From assembly GCA_016342325.1 (NCBI GenBank), contig JAEINR010000018.1:1-64000 (forward strand): 64,000 nucleotides of DNA. The letters are read 5' to 3'. The translations under genes were made by a program, and so were the position numbers. Below the pieces are notes generated by a model. It was not told the origin of the DNA and searched no databases. It saw only the letters and a list, made by a program, of their open reading frames with translations. Every line of letters starts with the position of its first letter. The stretch's first letter is position 1. Below, one piece after another: positions 63,737 through 64,000 of the stretch. This DNA comes from Desulfobacterium sp. GTDB taxonomy: Bacteria; Desulfobacterota; Desulfobacteria; Desulfobacterales; Desulfobacteraceae.

Positions 63737-64000
63737 TTGATCTCCTCCTTGCTGTGGTTAGCATTTTTTGAAATGTTAATCCATATCAACATTCATCGGT
63801 TACGGCACAAACAACCGTTGCAGAACCAATGAAAACGGTAAAGTTCAGGCGGCACTATCTTTTTTTGAAAAAGGAACGGTGAAATGCCGCCGATTACCAC
63901 AAATAACAGATGTCGCAAGTTTAAGTCTGAACAAACAACGGGAAAAAAATATCAAAACAGATGGGACCTATGTGACAACCGTATAGGAGTCACCTGGAAA

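Overview
The window looks like chromosome of an anaerobic, metabolically versatile member of the Desulfobacterota, most likely Desulfobacterales. This is inferred from gene content (EFR1-type ferredoxin-flavodoxin, rhodanese-ferritin fusion, DtxR/FeoA regulator, Cys-rich FeoB-associated peptide, many sigma-54 activators, PAS/GGDEF/EAL and Cache proteins), not from a marker gene. No rRNA, tRNA, CRISPR array or complete insertion sequence was seen. Most genes use ATG with a clear Shine-Dalgarno site. The first ~700 bases are much more AT-rich than the rest.

Layout. 0-5 kb is an accessory edge: an orphan response regulator, a decayed transposase tail, a small SRPBCC protein, a FeoB-associated Cys-rich peptide, and a divergent metal P-type ATPase/MarR pair bracketed by two copies of a REP-like repeat. 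4.6-14.7 kb holds a DASS/SLC13 transporter; a MarR regulon (metallo-hydrolase, EFR1 flavodoxin-ferredoxin, methyltransferase, MarR) tied together by a shared palindromic operator; a DtxR-type metal regulator; another methyltransferase; and a large Cache-PAS-GGDEF-EAL protein. 15-24.4 kb holds aconitase A and, on the other strand, a complete A2-type aa3-like cytochrome oxidase operon with SCO, heme O synthase, DOMON and DUF2231 proteins behind one strong promoter.

24.9-31.2 kb holds a chemoreceptor with a recently duplicated sensor domain, bacterioferritin, an exported MsrA-MsrB fusion, a SlyD-type isomerase with a Cys-rich tail, and a MinD-like ATPase. The MinD gene follows a GspE/PilB-type ATPase whose N-terminus is an array of eight MshEN-like motifs (31.3-33.9 kb). 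34.1-41.8 kb is a sigma-54 activator divergent from an RND efflux operon with a near-consensus -24/-12 promoter. 42.0-46.2 kb is a second sigma-54 module: a tiny secreted protein with a duplicated KKDGSCNS motif, a second exported protein, and a kinase/NtrC-type regulator pair.

46.5-61.4 kb is one long co-directional run: sensor kinase, receiver, HD-GYP phosphodiesterase and STAS protein, flowing by start/stop overlaps into an MSHA-like type IV pilus assembly cluster (ATPase, platform protein, major prepilin, PilM/N/O/P-like, secretin, minor prepilins). It ends in an unusual prepilin-like protein that lacks Glu5 and carries a six-repeat NHL beta-propeller. The layout suggests a c-di-GMP-controlled surface pilus with a propeller-bearing minor component. 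61.4-63.7 kb holds an FAD oxidoreductase, a rhodanese-ferritin fusion and a small unknown protein.

A second, unrelated dispersed repeat of about 75 bp, with two small hairpins, occurs in at least five near-full copies plus deleted or partial ones, nearly always in gaps between genes, twice inside the oxidase cluster. The most promising undescribed items are this repeat family, the 42-kb sigma-54/KKDGSCNS module, the eight-motif MshEN ATPase next to a MinD ATPase, and the NHL-propeller pilus cluster.
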